Shown: piece by piece, positions 54,721-64,000 of the stretch
Layout: every line of letters starts with the position of its first letter
Position numbering within the stretch: position 1 is the stretch's first letter
Source: Pseudooceanicola onchidii
GTDB taxonomy: Bacteria; Pseudomonadota; Alphaproteobacteria; Rhodobacterales; Rhodobacteraceae
Assembly (NCBI RefSeq): GCF_004959925.1
Contig: NZ_SPUW01000001.1
Coordinates: 682,001-746,000 of the forward strand
Direction: 5' to 3'
Length of the DNA stretch: 64,000 nt
Translations under genes and position numbers: made by a program
The notes under the pieces: model-generated
Database searches by the model: none
Told to the model about the DNA's origin: nothing
What the model saw: only the letters and a program-made list of their open reading frames with translations

Positions 54721-55191
54721 TCACTTGCGGATCGCCATGGGTGCGCCGACCCAGTCGGGCACCGGCAGCTTCGCATGTGCGTCCAGCGTCTCGGTCAGCT
54801 TCGCCAGAACCTCGGGCGGGTAGGGGGCGACACGGGGGCCGGACTGGTCGATGTGCAGGCTGATCCCTTCGCCGGTGGCGGCGATCCAGCCGTCCTCGTG
54901 GATCAGCTCCTGGCAGAAGTGATGCGCCTTGGGGCCGACATCCAGCAGCCGGAAGGACGCACGAACCTTGTCGCCCACATGCAGTTCCCGGACATAACGG
55001 ATACGGAATTCGGCCGAATAGGTCGTGTGCGTTCCCTTCGAGGTATAGTCCCATCCCAACCCGAAGGTCTTGGCCACCTCGTCGACGCCGGTGTCGAACA
55101 GCACGCCGTAATAGGCCATGTTCAGGTGCCCGTTCTGGTCAATCCACTCCGGTTTGACCTCCATCTCGGGGGACAGGAAAATATCGCTCAA
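54721..55191 (-). CDS. acyl-CoA thioesterase (4HBT hotdog fold), second of a tandem pair
   Basis: A 156-residue hotdog-fold thioesterase. The catalytic-type N-terminal block WIDQNGHLNMAYYGVLFDTGVDEV has the Asp/Asn and His of the 4-hydroxybenzoyl-CoA thioesterase group; YSAEFRIRYVRELHVGDKVRASFRL forms the central strands. I choose the TTG at 55191: GGGAG lies 7 bases upstream and the start overlaps the upstream stop as TTGA. The substrate is not known; carnitine-related or short/medium acyl-CoA compounds are possible. It is a clear paralogue of the gene before it. Confidence 0.82.
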   Translation of the reverse strand: MSDIFLSPEMEVKPEWIDQNGHLNMAYYGVLFDTGVDEVAKTFGLGWDYTSKGTHTTYSAEFRIRYVRELHVGDKVRASFRLLDVGPKAHHFCQELIHEDGWIAATGEGISLHIDQSGPRVAPYPPEVLAKLTETLDAHAKLPVPDWVGAPMAIRK

Positions 55192-55700
55192 GATCTCACT
55201 CCCAATGGCAGCCCGACCCAATCGGGCACGGGTGAACTTGCCTGTTCTGCCGCCATCTTTTCAAGCGCATTCCTCAGCTTGTCGGTATAGGGCACCACTT
55301 TGCGCGCCTCCATGTCGACATGCAGGTTGACCGTTTCCGCCGTGGCGGCGACCCATCCGTCGCTGTGGATGAGCTCCTGGCAGTAGTGGAACGCCCGCGT
55401 CCCGACCTTCACGATCCGGAACGAACAGCGCACCCGGTCTCCCAGCAGCAGCTCTCGCAGGTAGCGGATGCGGAAATCGGCGGTCATCGAGGTCATGCCG
55501 TGATCGCGCCGGTAGTCCGCACCAAAGCCGATGGCGTTGAAACCATGGTTGCAGCCGATGTCGAACAGAACACCGTAGTAGGCCATGTTGAGATGCCCGT
55601 TGAAATCGATCCATTCGGGAAGGATCTCCATCTCTTCGGACAGGAAACGGCCGTCGATCATCTCTCCGGTCATGTTGCGGGCGTAGGGGTCGTGGGTCAT
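55188..55700 (-). CDS. acyl-CoA thioesterase (4HBT hotdog fold), first of a tandem pair
   Basis: A 170-residue hotdog-fold protein with the same WIDFNGHLNMAYYGVLFDIGCNHG and FRIRYLRELLLGDRVRCSFRI blocks as the next gene and the same C-terminal PVPDWVGLP ending. AGAGGATCC precedes the ATG at 55700. The 4-base overlap with the following gene shows a translationally coupled tandem duplication, so the two products may form a heteromer. Substrate unknown. Confidence 0.85.
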   Translation of the reverse strand: MTHDPYARNMTGEMIDGRFLSEEMEILPEWIDFNGHLNMAYYGVLFDIGCNHGFNAIGFGADYRRDHGMTSMTADFRIRYLRELLLGDRVRCSFRIVKVGTRAFHYCQELIHSDGWVAATAETVNLHVDMEARKVVPYTDKLRNALEKMAAEQASSPVPDWVGLPLGVRS

Positions 55701-55840
55701 GCGGATCCTCTGGTTCGGACCCGTGGTAAGGGGCGAGGCCACCGGGGTAAAGGCAAGGACGCCTTCGCCAGATATGCAAACGGCGGCAGGCTGGTGTCGC
55801 CTTGCCGCCGCTGCGGTGATGACTGGACGATTGGCCGGGC

Positions 55841-57355
55841 TTAAAGCCCCAGCTTCTCCGTCACCAGCTGGTTGACCGCCGCCGGGTTGGCCTTGCCGCC
55901 AGTGGCCTTCATGACCTGTCCGACGAACCAGCCTGCCAGCTTGGGATTCTGCTTGGCTTTTTCGACCTGCGCGGGGTTGGCCGCGATCACCTCGTCCACG
56001 GCGGCCTCGATGGCGCCGGTGTCGGTGACCTGCTTCATGCCCTCGGTCTCAACGATCTCTTCGGGGTCGCGGTCCTGGGTATAGGCGATCTCGAAGACGT
56101 CCTTGGCGATCTTGCCGGAAATGTCGCCCTTCTTGATCAGCGCCACGATCTGGCCCAGGCGCGCCGGGGAAATCGGGCTGTCCGAAATCTCGGCATCGTC
56201 CTTCTTCAGGCGGCCGAACAGTTCGTTGATGACCCAGTTCGCCGCCAGCTTGCCGTCACCGCAGGCCGCGACGACCTCTTCGAAGAAGTTCGCGTTCTCG
56301 GTTTCCGCAGTCAGCACCGAGGCATCGTAGTCCGACAGCCCCATGTCGCCCATGAAGCGCGACTTCTTGGCGTCCGGCAGTTCGGGCAGGGAGGCCGCGA
56401 TGTCGTCGACCCAGGCCTGCTCGATCTCGAGAGGCAGGAGATCGGGATCGGGGAAGTACCTGTAATCCTGCGCCTCTTCCTTGGACCGCATCGACCGGGT
56501 TTCGTTCTTGTCCGGATCGTACAGGCGGGTTTCCTGCACGACGGCGCCGCCGGCCTCGATGATCGCGATCTGGCGCCGGGCTTCGACGTCGATGGCGGCC
56601 TGGATGAACCGCATGGAGTTCATGTTCTTGATCTCGCAGCGCGTGCCGAGATGCGAGAAATCCTGCGTTTCCTGGTACTTCTCGTACTGGCCCGCACGGC
56701 AGACCGACACGTTGACGTCCGCCCGCAGGTTGCCGTTCTGCATGTTGCCGTCACAGGTGCCCAGGTACCGCAGAATCTGGCGCAGCTTGGTGACATAGGC
56801 CGCCGCTTCCTCGGGGCCACGGATATCGGGGCGCGACACGATTTCCATCAGCGGCACGCCGGTGCGGTTGATGTCGATGAAGGACATGTGCGGATCCATG
56901 TCGTGGATCGACTTGCCCGCGTCCTGTTCGATGTGGATCCGTTCGATCCGCACCAGCCGCGCGACGCCTTCGCCCATTTCGACCAGCACTTCGCCTTCGC
57001 CCACGATCGGGTGATAGAGCTGCGAAATCTGGTAGCCTTGGGGGCTGTCGGGGTAGAAATAGTTCTTGCGGTCGAAGGCCGACCACAGGTTGATCTGCGC
57101 CTTCAGGCCCAGCCCGGTGCGGACCGCCTGTTCGACGCAATATTCGTTGATGACAGGCAGCATCCCCGGCATCGCGGCATCCACGAAGGACACGTTCGAA
57201 TTCGGCTCGGCGCCGAAGGCGGTCGAGGCGCCCGAGAAAAGCTTGGCGTTGGACGACACCTGGGCGTGGATTTCCATCCCGATGACGAGTTCCCAGTCGT
57301 GCTTGGCCCCGGCAATGACCTTGGGCTTCGGGGTCTCATAAGTCAGATCGAGCAT
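55841..57355 (-). CDS. gatB: Asp-tRNA(Asn)/Glu-tRNA(Gln) amidotransferase subunit B
   Basis: A 504-residue subunit of GatCAB, which converts Glu-tRNA(Gln) (and Asp-tRNA(Asn)) to the amide form. Seen: [24 protein letters not shown], the kinase-like core with [23 protein letters not shown] (metal-binding and tRNA contact), [35 protein letters not shown] and the tail domain [21 protein letters not shown] (YqeY-like). Length fits. gatA and gatC are elsewhere, which is common in this order. Confidence 0.96.
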   Translation of the reverse strand: MLDLTYETPKPKVIAGAKHDWELVIGMEIHAQVSSNAKLFSGASTAFGAEPNSNVSFVDAAMPGMLPVINEYCVEQAVRTGLGLKAQINLWSAFDRKNYFYPDSPQGYQISQLYHPIVGEGEVLVEMGEGVARLVRIERIHIEQDAGKSIHDMDPHMSFIDINRTGVPLMEIVSRPDIRGPEEAAAYVTKLRQILRYLGTCDGNMQNGNLRADVNVSVCRAGQYEKYQETQDFSHLGTRCEIKNMNSMRFIQAAIDVEARRQIAIIEAGGAVVQETRLYDPDKNETRSMRSKEEAQDYRYFPDPDLLPLEIEQAWVDDIAASLPELPDAKKSRFMGDMGLSDYDASVLTAETENANFFEEVVAACGDGKLAANWVINELFGRLKKDDAEISDSPISPARLGQIVALIKKGDISGKIAKDVFEIAYTQDRDPEEIVETEGMKQVTDTGAIEAAVDEVIAANPAQVEKAKQNPKLAGWFVGQVMKATGGKANPAAVNQLVTEKLGL

Positions 57356-57466
57356 AACCGCCTCATGTGTCGCATATCGACAGGCGTTCTAGGCGGGATG
57401 GGCCAGCGGGGCAAGGGGGCCTGCGGGGCGGGCGCGCCCGGGGGACGGTCCGGGACCGGCACTGCC

Positions 57467-58624
57467 CTACATCCGGGCGTTGGTCCGGTTCGCCTGATGG
57501 ATCGCGCCCATGGAAAGCGCGGAATTCACCGCGCCCTGCGCCCGTTTCGTCGCCGCCGCGATCCGACCCGAGGACAGCGGGCCTAGGTGCGATGCCCCGG
57601 GCAGCGCATCGGCGCGGGCCCAGACCTGCGGATGCAGTTCGGTCAGGTGGCGGTCGGTCAGTTCGGGCAGGGCCGCGTGGATCCGGCTCCGCGCCGTCTG
57701 GGCCGACCGCGACAGGTCGTCCGGCGCGACCTCGGGGTCCATGCCGTCGGCATAGGCCGCAAACAGGTTTGCCAGAACGGGATCGGGGCGCGAGGTCAGA
57801 ATGTCGTGCATGCCCGCAATGAAGCGTTCGGTATCCAGCACCGAGGCCGCCGAGGGATCAAGCCGCAGCGCGTCGAACCACATCCAGGTATAGCCGCCAT
57901 CGCGCCAGACCGATTTCATCTCGGCCGCGACGGACTGGGCCGTGGTTTCAAGGCGGTCGTGGGTGCCGAACCAGCGCGGCAGAAGATGCACCCCGTAGGC
58001 GCGCAGCCGGCCCGGGTTGGCCGCATCGGCGTCGATCGCCGACTGGTGCAGCGCATCGACCCGTGCGCCGGCACCGGGATCGGCGGCCAGCAGATCGCAG
58101 CGGGTCGCGGCGATCTCGGCGCTCAGGGGGGCGGTGACGGCGGCCTGCACGATCAGCGCCGAGGCTGCCTCGAACCGGTCAAGGAACCCCGCGCTCGGGG
58201 CTGCGGGCAGGGCATAGGGATCGACCTGGCCTTCATAGGCCCAGGCGCATTCGATCTGCGCCCGTGCCACGACCAGCGCGACGCCCCAGAAATCATCGTG
58301 TTCTTCCGCGATCTCCTCAAGCGCGCGGATGCCGCCGGGGACCGGCGCGCCGCCTTCGGTGATTGCACCCCGGGCATGTCGTACCGCGTCCGATCGGGCC
58401 CCGTCGGCCAGTAGCGCCGCCATCGAGACACCCGAGGGCGAGGTCACGCGCTTGCGGTCGGTTTCGTGGATCAGCTTGGCCAGCATGTCCCATCGTTCCT
58501 GCCGCGCCAGCGTCTGCCCCTTGGCAAAGTAGACATTGCGCCCCCGATCCTGCGCGGTCTCTCCGCGCACCGGAAGGGAAGGTCTGGGGGCCGTGGCCGT
58601 CTGTCTGGGGCGAAGGGGGGTCAT
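57467..58624 (-). CDS. uncharacterised 385-residue protein
   Basis: A soluble, mostly helical protein that I cannot place in a named family. No signal peptide, membrane segment or catalytic motif is visible. Repeating helix pairs rich in Ala and Arg (for example GGIRALEEIAEEHDDFWGVALVVARAQIECAWAYEG and RFEAASALIVQAAVTAPLSAEIAATRCDLLAADPG) suggest a TPR-like solenoid. A Trp-rich patch (YTWMWFDALRLD) is notable. GGAGCTGCCC precedes the ATG at 58624. It runs in the same direction as gatB (111 bases upstream of it) and SDR. Confidence 0.75.
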   Translation of the reverse strand: MTPLRPRQTATAPRPSLPVRGETAQDRGRNVYFAKGQTLARQERWDMLAKLIHETDRKRVTSPSGVSMAALLADGARSDAVRHARGAITEGGAPVPGGIRALEEIAEEHDDFWGVALVVARAQIECAWAYEGQVDPYALPAAPSAGFLDRFEAASALIVQAAVTAPLSAEIAATRCDLLAADPGAGARVDALHQSAIDADAANPGRLRAYGVHLLPRWFGTHDRLETTAQSVAAEMKSVWRDGGYTWMWFDALRLDPSAASVLDTERFIAGMHDILTSRPDPVLANLFAAYADGMDPEVAPDDLSRSAQTARSRIHAALPELTDRHLTELHPQVWARADALPGASHLGPLSSGRIAAATKRAQGAVNSALSMGAIHQANRTNARM

Positions 58625-58807
58625 GGGCAGCTCCGTCGTTCTGCCGATGGGTATGACGCCGCTTTCAGGCCGAAACGGGGCAGGTGTCGGGTCTTTGAAC
58701 GAAATTGGCGTGACCGTCCGGGGCGAGCTTGGCGCAAAGATGGCCGCCGCGTGCCAATTGCGGCACCTTCGCCCGATACCCGTCCACAAGGTGAACGCCG
58801 TCTTGCC

Positions 58808-59554
58808 TTAACGGCCGCCCGCCACGTCTAGGATCGACCGCGTGGTATAGCTGGCGCCGTCCGACAGCAGCCACAGGATCGCCTCGGCCACTTCCTCGGC
58901 GGTGCCGGGACGGCCAAGGGGCGGGGTATGGCCGATCTGGCCCAGCCGGTCGGGCTCGCCCCCCTTGGCGTGGATATCGGTCTCGATCAGCCCGGGCCGC
59001 ACGGCGTTCACGCGGATGCCTTCGCCTGCAAGCTCATCCGCCAGCCCGATGGTGAAACAGTCGATCGCCGCCTTCGAGGCCGCGTAATCCATGTACTGCC
59101 CGCCCATCCCCTTGCGCGCGGCCGTGGACGAGACGTTGACGATATGCCCGCCCGCGCCCCTGCGCCGCATAAGCGCCACCGCTTCGCGCGCCACAAGGAT
59201 CGCGCCGATGGTATTGACGGCGAACATCCGCGTCAGGCGCTCGGGCGTCAGATCGGCCAGCGAGGCCCGGGTGTCGACGATGCCCGCGTTGTTGACCAGG
59301 TGCAGCGGCAGGTCCGGATCCGACGCCTCGGCGGCCTCCTGTCCCAACCGCGCGATGTCATCCGGGGTTTCCAGATCCGCCTGGATCAGCGTGACCTCGG
59401 CCCCACGGGTCCGGGCGTCATCGGCCACGTCCTCGGCCGCCTCGCGATTGCGGCCGTAGTGCAGCAGCAGATGCTGATCCGATGCCGCCGCCAGCCGCGC
59501 GCAGGCGGCCCCGATCCCGGAACTTGCGCCGGTGACAAGCAGAGTGCGTTTCAT
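58808..59554 (-). CDS. short-chain dehydrogenase/reductase
   Basis: Classical SDR of 248 residues, NAD(P)-dependent. Cofactor loop TGASSGIGAA at residues 8-17, NNAGI, the catalytic Ser in NVSSTAA, the YAASK catalytic pair in MDYAASKAAIDCF, and VRPGLIETDIHAKGG. The basic residues after the first strand (YGRNREAA) favour NADPH. Substrate cannot be told; glucose-dehydrogenase or FabG-like activities are possible. It ends 183 bases before the uncharacterised gene, and 68 bases separate it from pepN upstream. Confidence 0.92.
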   Translation of the reverse strand: MKRTLLVTGASSGIGAACARLAAASDQHLLLHYGRNREAAEDVADDARTRGAEVTLIQADLETPDDIARLGQEAAEASDPDLPLHLVNNAGIVDTRASLADLTPERLTRMFAVNTIGAILVAREAVALMRRRGAGGHIVNVSSTAARKGMGGQYMDYAASKAAIDCFTIGLADELAGEGIRVNAVRPGLIETDIHAKGGEPDRLGQIGHTPPLGRPGTAEEVAEAILWLLSDGASYTTRSILDVAGGR

Positions 59555-59622
59555 GATCCTGATCCTCCGCCCGCGATCTGATCACGGGCGGACGCGACTG
59601 GCAACCAACTGACGCCGCCCCA

Positions 59623-62175
59623 TCAGGCGTCGAGGATACGCCCCACCATTTCACCGGTGTCGCGGCTCAGCCCTTTCAGCCCCGCGATGCGGTCCAGTTG
59701 TTCGCGCATCATGCCCTGCCGGTCCGCATCATAGCGCCGCCAGGTCTGGAAGGCGGAACACATGCGCGCGGTGGTCTGGGGGTTCACCGGATCCAGTTTC
59801 ATCAGCCAGTCGGCCATCAGGCGATAGCCCGCGCCGCTGGCATGGTGGAACCCGGCCTGGTTCATCGCCAGCGCCCCAAAGACCGCGCGGAACCGGTTGG
59901 GGTTGGTCATGGTGAAATCGGGCCGTTCCGTCAGCCCCTGCGCCACCTGTGCGGCCAGTTCGGGGCGGGCATGGGCGACCTGCACCATGAACCACTTGTC
60001 CATCACCAGCCGTTCCCCGGCCCATTGGTCGGCAAAAAGCCCGAGTTGCAGTGACCCCAGCCCGGCCGCCAGAAGCGACGACAGCGCGCCCAGCTGTTCG
60101 GTCATGTTGTCGGCGGTCTCGTATTGCGCGGCCGCCGCCGCTCCGCCATCGCGCAGCGTGATCAGCGACAAGAGCGCGCCGGTCAGCGCGCGCCGCCCGG
60201 CGGGTCCCGCGTCAGGTGAATAGGGGCCGGTCACGCGGTGGCGGTCGTAAAGCGGTTGCAGGTCGCCCGACAGCGTGTCGGCCATCGCCAGGCGCATGGC
60301 CTGTCGCCCGGCCCAGATCGCCTGCGGGTCCGGGGTGCGCCCGGCATCGGACAGCGCCTGCGCCAGGTCGTCTTCCGACGGCAGGCCCATGCACAGGGCG
60401 CGGAATTCCGGATCGAGACTGTCATCCGTCACCAGCCGACGCAGACCGTCAAGGAACCCCTGATCGGGCGACTGCCCGCCGTCGATCATGCCAAGCAGCG
60501 CGGATTTCGCCAGCTGCCGCCCGGCCTCCCACCTGTTGAAGGGATCGGTGTCATGCGCCAGCAGGAAGGCGCGGTCCTCGTGCGTGACCTCACGCTCAAG
60601 GATCACCGGGGCCGAGAAGCCGCGCAGCGGCGACGCCACGGGCCGATCGGCGAGCCCTTCGAAGGTAAAGCTTTGTTCGGCCTCGGTGAATTCCAGAAGC
60701 GTGGTCGGCACCACCTCTGCCCCCGACCGGTCCAGCAGGCCGATCGCGAAGGGGATCACCTGCGGTTTCTTGTCGGCGCATTCGGGCGTCGGCCGCAGGG
60801 TCTGTTTCAGATGTACGGTATAGGTGCCATCGGCCCAATCCTCGGTCATATCGACCCTGGGCGTTCCCGCCTGACTGTACCACAGCTTGAACTGGCTCAG
60901 ATCGCGGCCGGTCGTATCCTCGAACACCTTCAGCCAGTCCTCGATCGTGCAGGCCTGACCGTCATGCCGGTCGAAATAGAGATCGAGCGCGCGGGCATAG
61001 GCATCATCCCCGACCAGGCGTTTGAGCATGCCGATGACCTCTGCGCCCTTTTCATAGACGGTCGCAGTGTAGAAATTGTTGATCTCCTGAAAGCTTTCGG
61101 GCCGGACCGGATGGGCCAGCGGCCCGCCGTCCTCGCGAAATTGCCGCCCGCGCAGATCCAGCACGTCCGAGATCCGCTTGACCGGCTCGGACCGCATGTC
61201 GGCCGTGAACTGGGCGTCGCGAAAGACGGTCAGTCCTTCCTTCAGGCACAGCTGGAACCAGTCGCGGCAGGTGATCCGGTTGCCCGTCCAGTTGTGGAAA
61301 TATTCGTGCGCGATGATCGCCTCGATCCGTTCGAAATTCGCGTCCGTCGCGGTTTCCGGGCTGGCCAGAACGGCGGAGGAGTTGAAGATGTTCAACCCCT
61401 TGTTCTCCATCGCACCCATGTTGAAGTCATCGACCGCCACGATGTTGAAGATGTCGAGATCGTATTCCCGGCCATAAACCTCCTCGTCCCAGGTCATCGA
61501 CTTCTTCAGCGCCTCCATCGCGAAGTCGCACTTGTCCTCGTCACCCTTGCGGACCCAGACGTTCAATTCGACGTCCCGGCCGGACCGGGTGGTGAACTGG
61601 CCCGGCAGGTTCAAAAGCTCTCCGGCGACCAGCGCGAACAGGTAGGCAGGCTTGGGCCAGGGGTCGTGCCATTCCGCGAAGCCAGGTCCCTCTGCCTGCT
61701 TGTTGCCGTTGGACAGCAACACCGGCAGGTCCGACTCGATCCGGACGGTGAAGACCGCCATCACGTCGGGGCGGTCGGGATAGTAGGTGATCTTGCGAAA
61801 GCCCTGCGCCTCGCATTGCGTGGAATACATGCCGTTCGACATGTAAAGGCCTTCGAGCGCGGTATTGGTCTCGGGGCTGATCTCGACCTCGGCCTCCCAG
61901 GTGAAGGGGCCGTCGGGCACGTCGCATGTCAGGCCTTCGGGCGACACGGTGGGTGACACCTCAACGCCGTCGATTGCGGCGCGGATCAGGGTCAGCTGCT
62001 CCCCTTCCAGAAAGAACCTCCGATCCGTCGTGTCCGGGTTGGGCGTGAACCGCACCTTCGATGTCACGCGGGTCGCGGTCGGGGCGAGCCGGAAGGCCAA
62101 ATGCACGTCTTCGACCAGCCAGGCGGGGGGCGTGTAATCCTTGAGATAGATGGTCGGGTTTGCCGCGTCCGTCAT
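59623..62175 (-). CDS. pepN: aminopeptidase N (M1 family)
   Basis: Zinc aminopeptidase of 850 residues, cytosolic, broad removal of N-terminal residues in peptide turnover. The exopeptidase motif GAMEN is at 254-258 and the zinc motif HEYFH at 290-294 with the third ligand Glu313 (LKEG). The C-terminal helical domain DUF3458_C is long and typical of the E. coli-like subgroup. A run of acidic residues in the N-terminal beta-saddle domain is normal. It has no signal peptide. Confidence 0.96.
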   Translation of the reverse strand: MTDAANPTIYLKDYTPPAWLVEDVHLAFRLAPTATRVTSKVRFTPNPDTTDRRFFLEGEQLTLIRAAIDGVEVSPTVSPEGLTCDVPDGPFTWEAEVEISPETNTALEGLYMSNGMYSTQCEAQGFRKITYYPDRPDVMAVFTVRIESDLPVLLSNGNKQAEGPGFAEWHDPWPKPAYLFALVAGELLNLPGQFTTRSGRDVELNVWVRKGDEDKCDFAMEALKKSMTWDEEVYGREYDLDIFNIVAVDDFNMGAMENKGLNIFNSSAVLASPETATDANFERIEAIIAHEYFHNWTGNRITCRDWFQLCLKEGLTVFRDAQFTADMRSEPVKRISDVLDLRGRQFREDGGPLAHPVRPESFQEINNFYTATVYEKGAEVIGMLKRLVGDDAYARALDLYFDRHDGQACTIEDWLKVFEDTTGRDLSQFKLWYSQAGTPRVDMTEDWADGTYTVHLKQTLRPTPECADKKPQVIPFAIGLLDRSGAEVVPTTLLEFTEAEQSFTFEGLADRPVASPLRGFSAPVILEREVTHEDRAFLLAHDTDPFNRWEAGRQLAKSALLGMIDGGQSPDQGFLDGLRRLVTDDSLDPEFRALCMGLPSEDDLAQALSDAGRTPDPQAIWAGRQAMRLAMADTLSGDLQPLYDRHRVTGPYSPDAGPAGRRALTGALLSLITLRDGGAAAAAQYETADNMTEQLGALSSLLAAGLGSLQLGLFADQWAGERLVMDKWFMVQVAHARPELAAQVAQGLTERPDFTMTNPNRFRAVFGALAMNQAGFHHASGAGYRLMADWLMKLDPVNPQTTARMCSAFQTWRRYDADRQGMMREQLDRIAGLKGLSRDTGEMVGRILDA

Positions 62176-62344
62176 GGCCTGCGCTCCTTCATGGCTGGGT
62201 CACGCCGTTGTTCCAGCCGCGACGGAGGAGTGCAAGGGGGGCAGGGCGGATGCGGAAGCGCGGCGGGCAACGCTGCGGCCTGTTTGAACCCGCGGTCCGG
62301 CGCTGCGTGACCATGCAGGTGGTGTCGGGCATGCCCACATCCGG

Positions 62345-63706
62345 TCAGGACACCATGCGCAGCCCCACGTTGTCGCGGCCTTCGTCGCCCGTGCGGAACC
62401 GGCTGACCTCGTGCATCAGCCCGTCGGCCTCGCCCTTCAGCGTGCGGCTCATGTCGGCGGCCGAACGGATGTTGGCGGCGTTGCGTTCGGTGTCGGTGCT
62501 CAGCTTGGTGGTCGCCATGTTGATCTCGGAAATCGTCATGGCCTGTTCGTCCAGGGTGGTCATGTTCGACGCGACGTTCTGGGAGATCGTGCCGATTTCC
62601 TCGAAAATGCGTTGCAGCACCTCGTCGGCGCGCGCCACGAGCTTTGATCCGTTCTTCACCCGCTCGTCGCTGGATTTCACCAGCAGCTTGATCTCGGTCG
62701 CGGCGTCAGAGGCCCTCTGGGCAAGAGAGCGGACTTCGGAGGCGACGACGGCGAAGCCGCGACCCGCATCGCCGGCGCGGGCGGCTTCGACCCCGGCATT
62801 CAGGGCCAGCAGGTTGGTCTGGAAGGCGATTTCATCGATGCTCGATAGGATGTGGCCGATCTGGGTCGAGGACGCCTCGATCTCGTTCATGGCCCCCTTG
62901 ACCGAATCCACCACCTTGCGGCCGTCTTCGGCGCTTTCCTGCGACGACTTGGCCAGATCGTGGCTTTCGCGCGCGCGCTGGACAGAACTTTCGGCGCTGG
63001 CCGACAGTTCGTTGATGGCAGCCGCGACCTGTTCCAGCGACGCGGCCTGGCTTTCGCCGCGCTGGGCAAGGTCGTCGGTGGCCGCATCCAATTGGCTGGC
63101 GATGCCATGCGCCGACGTCGAGGTCATCCGCACCTTGCGGACGAAATCCGCCATCGACGTCACCATCTCGTTGAACCGCAGCCCCAGTTTGCGCACCACG
63201 TCATACCTGTCGTCGAACGTCGCAGGCGTCAGGTCCCCGTCACGCAGATTGTCGAGGCCCTGGAACAGAAGGCTGTTCATCAGGTGCCTGTCGGTGATGT
63301 CGCGGGCGACCTTGATCACGCGCGCGACCTTGCCGCTGGCATCGAAGACCGGGGCATAGGTCGCGTCGATCCAGATTTCGCTGCCATCCCTGCGCAGGCG
63401 CTTGAAGACATCCGTGTGGGGCTGGCCGTTTCGCAGAAGGTCCCAGAAGGTGGCGTATTCGGCAGACTCGGCAAAGTCGGGTTCCACGAAGATCGCGTGT
63501 TTCTGCCCCTGGATTTCGCTGACGTCGGAAAACCCCATGGCGCCGAGGAAGTTGTCGTTGGCAAACAGGATGGTCGCATCGGGGGCGAAATGAATCACCG
63601 CCTGGGTCGACATGACCATCTGGACCAGAGCGTCGTTGCGTTTCTGTTCTTCTTCGGAAGCCTTGTGCGCACCGCGTCTGGTGTCGCGAGAAAGAGAGCG
63701 AAGCAT
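62345..63706 (-). CDS. soluble PAS-containing methyl-accepting chemotaxis protein
   Basis: A 453-residue chemoreceptor without membrane segments: N-terminal PAS fold (about residues 34-140, [28 protein letters not shown] and [32 protein letters not shown]), then a coiled-coil signalling domain (about 190-440). The hairpin tip that binds CheA/CheW is [37 protein letters not shown], the most conserved part of all MCPs. PAS plus MCP without transmembrane helices indicates a cytosolic or polar sensor, possibly of redox state or a bound haem/FAD. AGGACACCCG precedes the ATG at 63706. Confidence 0.92.
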   Translation of the reverse strand: MLRSLSRDTRRGAHKASEEEQKRNDALVQMVMSTQAVIHFAPDATILFANDNFLGAMGFSDVSEIQGQKHAIFVEPDFAESAEYATFWDLLRNGQPHTDVFKRLRRDGSEIWIDATYAPVFDASGKVARVIKVARDITDRHLMNSLLFQGLDNLRDGDLTPATFDDRYDVVRKLGLRFNEMVTSMADFVRKVRMTSTSAHGIASQLDAATDDLAQRGESQAASLEQVAAAINELSASAESSVQRARESHDLAKSSQESAEDGRKVVDSVKGAMNEIEASSTQIGHILSSIDEIAFQTNLLALNAGVEAARAGDAGRGFAVVASEVRSLAQRASDAATEIKLLVKSSDERVKNGSKLVARADEVLQRIFEEIGTISQNVASNMTTLDEQAMTISEINMATTKLSTDTERNAANIRSAADMSRTLKGEADGLMHEVSRFRTGDEGRDNVGLRMVS

Positions 63707-63860
63707 CGGGTGTCCTATGTTTACTGACCCGACCTGTCTACGGCGCAAAGGTTACGAAAACCTCTAACGGTCCCCTGATACTTTCGTGACCGGACAAGAA
63801 GCGGATTGAACCCGATCCGCCCGTCCTGCGTTCATCCTTTGGAAACCCGAAGGAGCTATC

Positions 63861-64000
63861 ATGTCCGCACCGACAACGAACATCGAGAAACAGGCACACC
63901 GTCACAGCACACCGATCTGGGGGATCCTGGCAGCCGTCATCTTCGGCGGGCTGATGGGCGCCGCGATCACCTGGACCGCGACCAGTGGCGATGCCCCCGA
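63861..64000 (+). CDS. small membrane-anchored protein, N-terminal part (cut by window edge)
   Basis: The visible 46 residues are MSAPTTNIEKQAHRHSTPIW, one membrane segment (GILAAVIFGGLMGAAITWTAT) and the start of an outer part (SGDAP). AAGGAGCTATC before the ATG is a good ribosome site. The rest is beyond base 64000 and no family can be named. It is divergent from the chemoreceptor gene. Confidence 0.65.
   Translation, partial: MSAPTTNIEKQAHRHSTPIWGILAAVIFGGLMGAAITWTATSGDAP

Overview
The window looks like one contiguous stretch of chromosome from a GC-rich alphaproteobacterium of the order Rhodobacterales (the Rhodobacter/Paracoccus/Roseobacter group). The evidence is the Rhodobacter-type division and cell-wall (dcw) gene order, an aerobic CobS/CobT cobaltochelatase pair next to a J-domain/BolA pair, an alphaproteobacterial LexA box before uvrD, and a DUF1127 gene followed by CCUCCUCCC-loop small RNAs. 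I see no rRNA, complete tRNA, insertion sequence, prophage or CRISPR array. The left end cuts a pyruvate carboxylase gene and the right end cuts a small membrane-anchored protein gene.

Layout. (1) 1-8.2 kb: pyc (partial, -), an FMN-dependent alpha-hydroxy-acid dehydrogenase (-), a small nuclease-fold-like protein (+), SOS-type uvrD (+), then on the minus strand a DUF1127 gene (ccaF1-like) with an array of six hairpins downstream, and mrp (+). (2) 8.2-34.6 kb: an untranslated leader of several hundred bases, probably containing an UpsM-like sRNA, then mraZ-rsmH-ftsL-ftsI-murE-murF-mraY-murD, an inverted flavoprotein gene, ftsW-murG-murC, a small membrane protein, murB-ddl-ftsQ-ftsA, a VPLPA-CTERM surface protein, ftsZ, lpxC, bamD and recN. 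Several neighbours overlap by ATGA, which points to translational coupling. (3) 34.7-45.4 kb: a LuxR-type regulator fused to a probably inactive alpha/beta-hydrolase, a GlcD-like FAD oxidase, a ClC protein, an RND efflux operon with its own GbsR/MarR-like regulator and operator, and a DUF427 protein. (4) 45.4-54.6 kb: aminopeptidase P, cobT, a small secreted protein, an FMN reductase, cobS, an ECF sigma/anti-sigma pair, a J-domain protein, bolA and a DUF4177-like protein. (5) 54.7-64 kb: two tandem thioesterases, gatB, an unrecognised 385-residue protein, an SDR, aminopeptidase N, a soluble PAS chemoreceptor and a truncated membrane protein.

The most striking non-coding feature is at 6264-6551 on the minus strand. 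Six hairpins carry the same 13-nt loop (RNA UCUCCUCCUCCCU) on stems whose sequence differs but pairing is kept. Their spacing (40, 73, 42, 50, 42 nt from ccaF1 outward) groups them into three two-hairpin RNAs, and the last hairpin doubles as an intrinsic terminator. This matches the CcsR/cuckoo RNA family known from Rhodobacter sphaeroides, in an unusual copy number. A second recurring feature is a gene-end module (a GC hairpin followed by GRTATTT...CARAAGAA) found six times in the window.

Everything here was read by eye from sequence and recalled family knowledge. No searches or folding programs were run.
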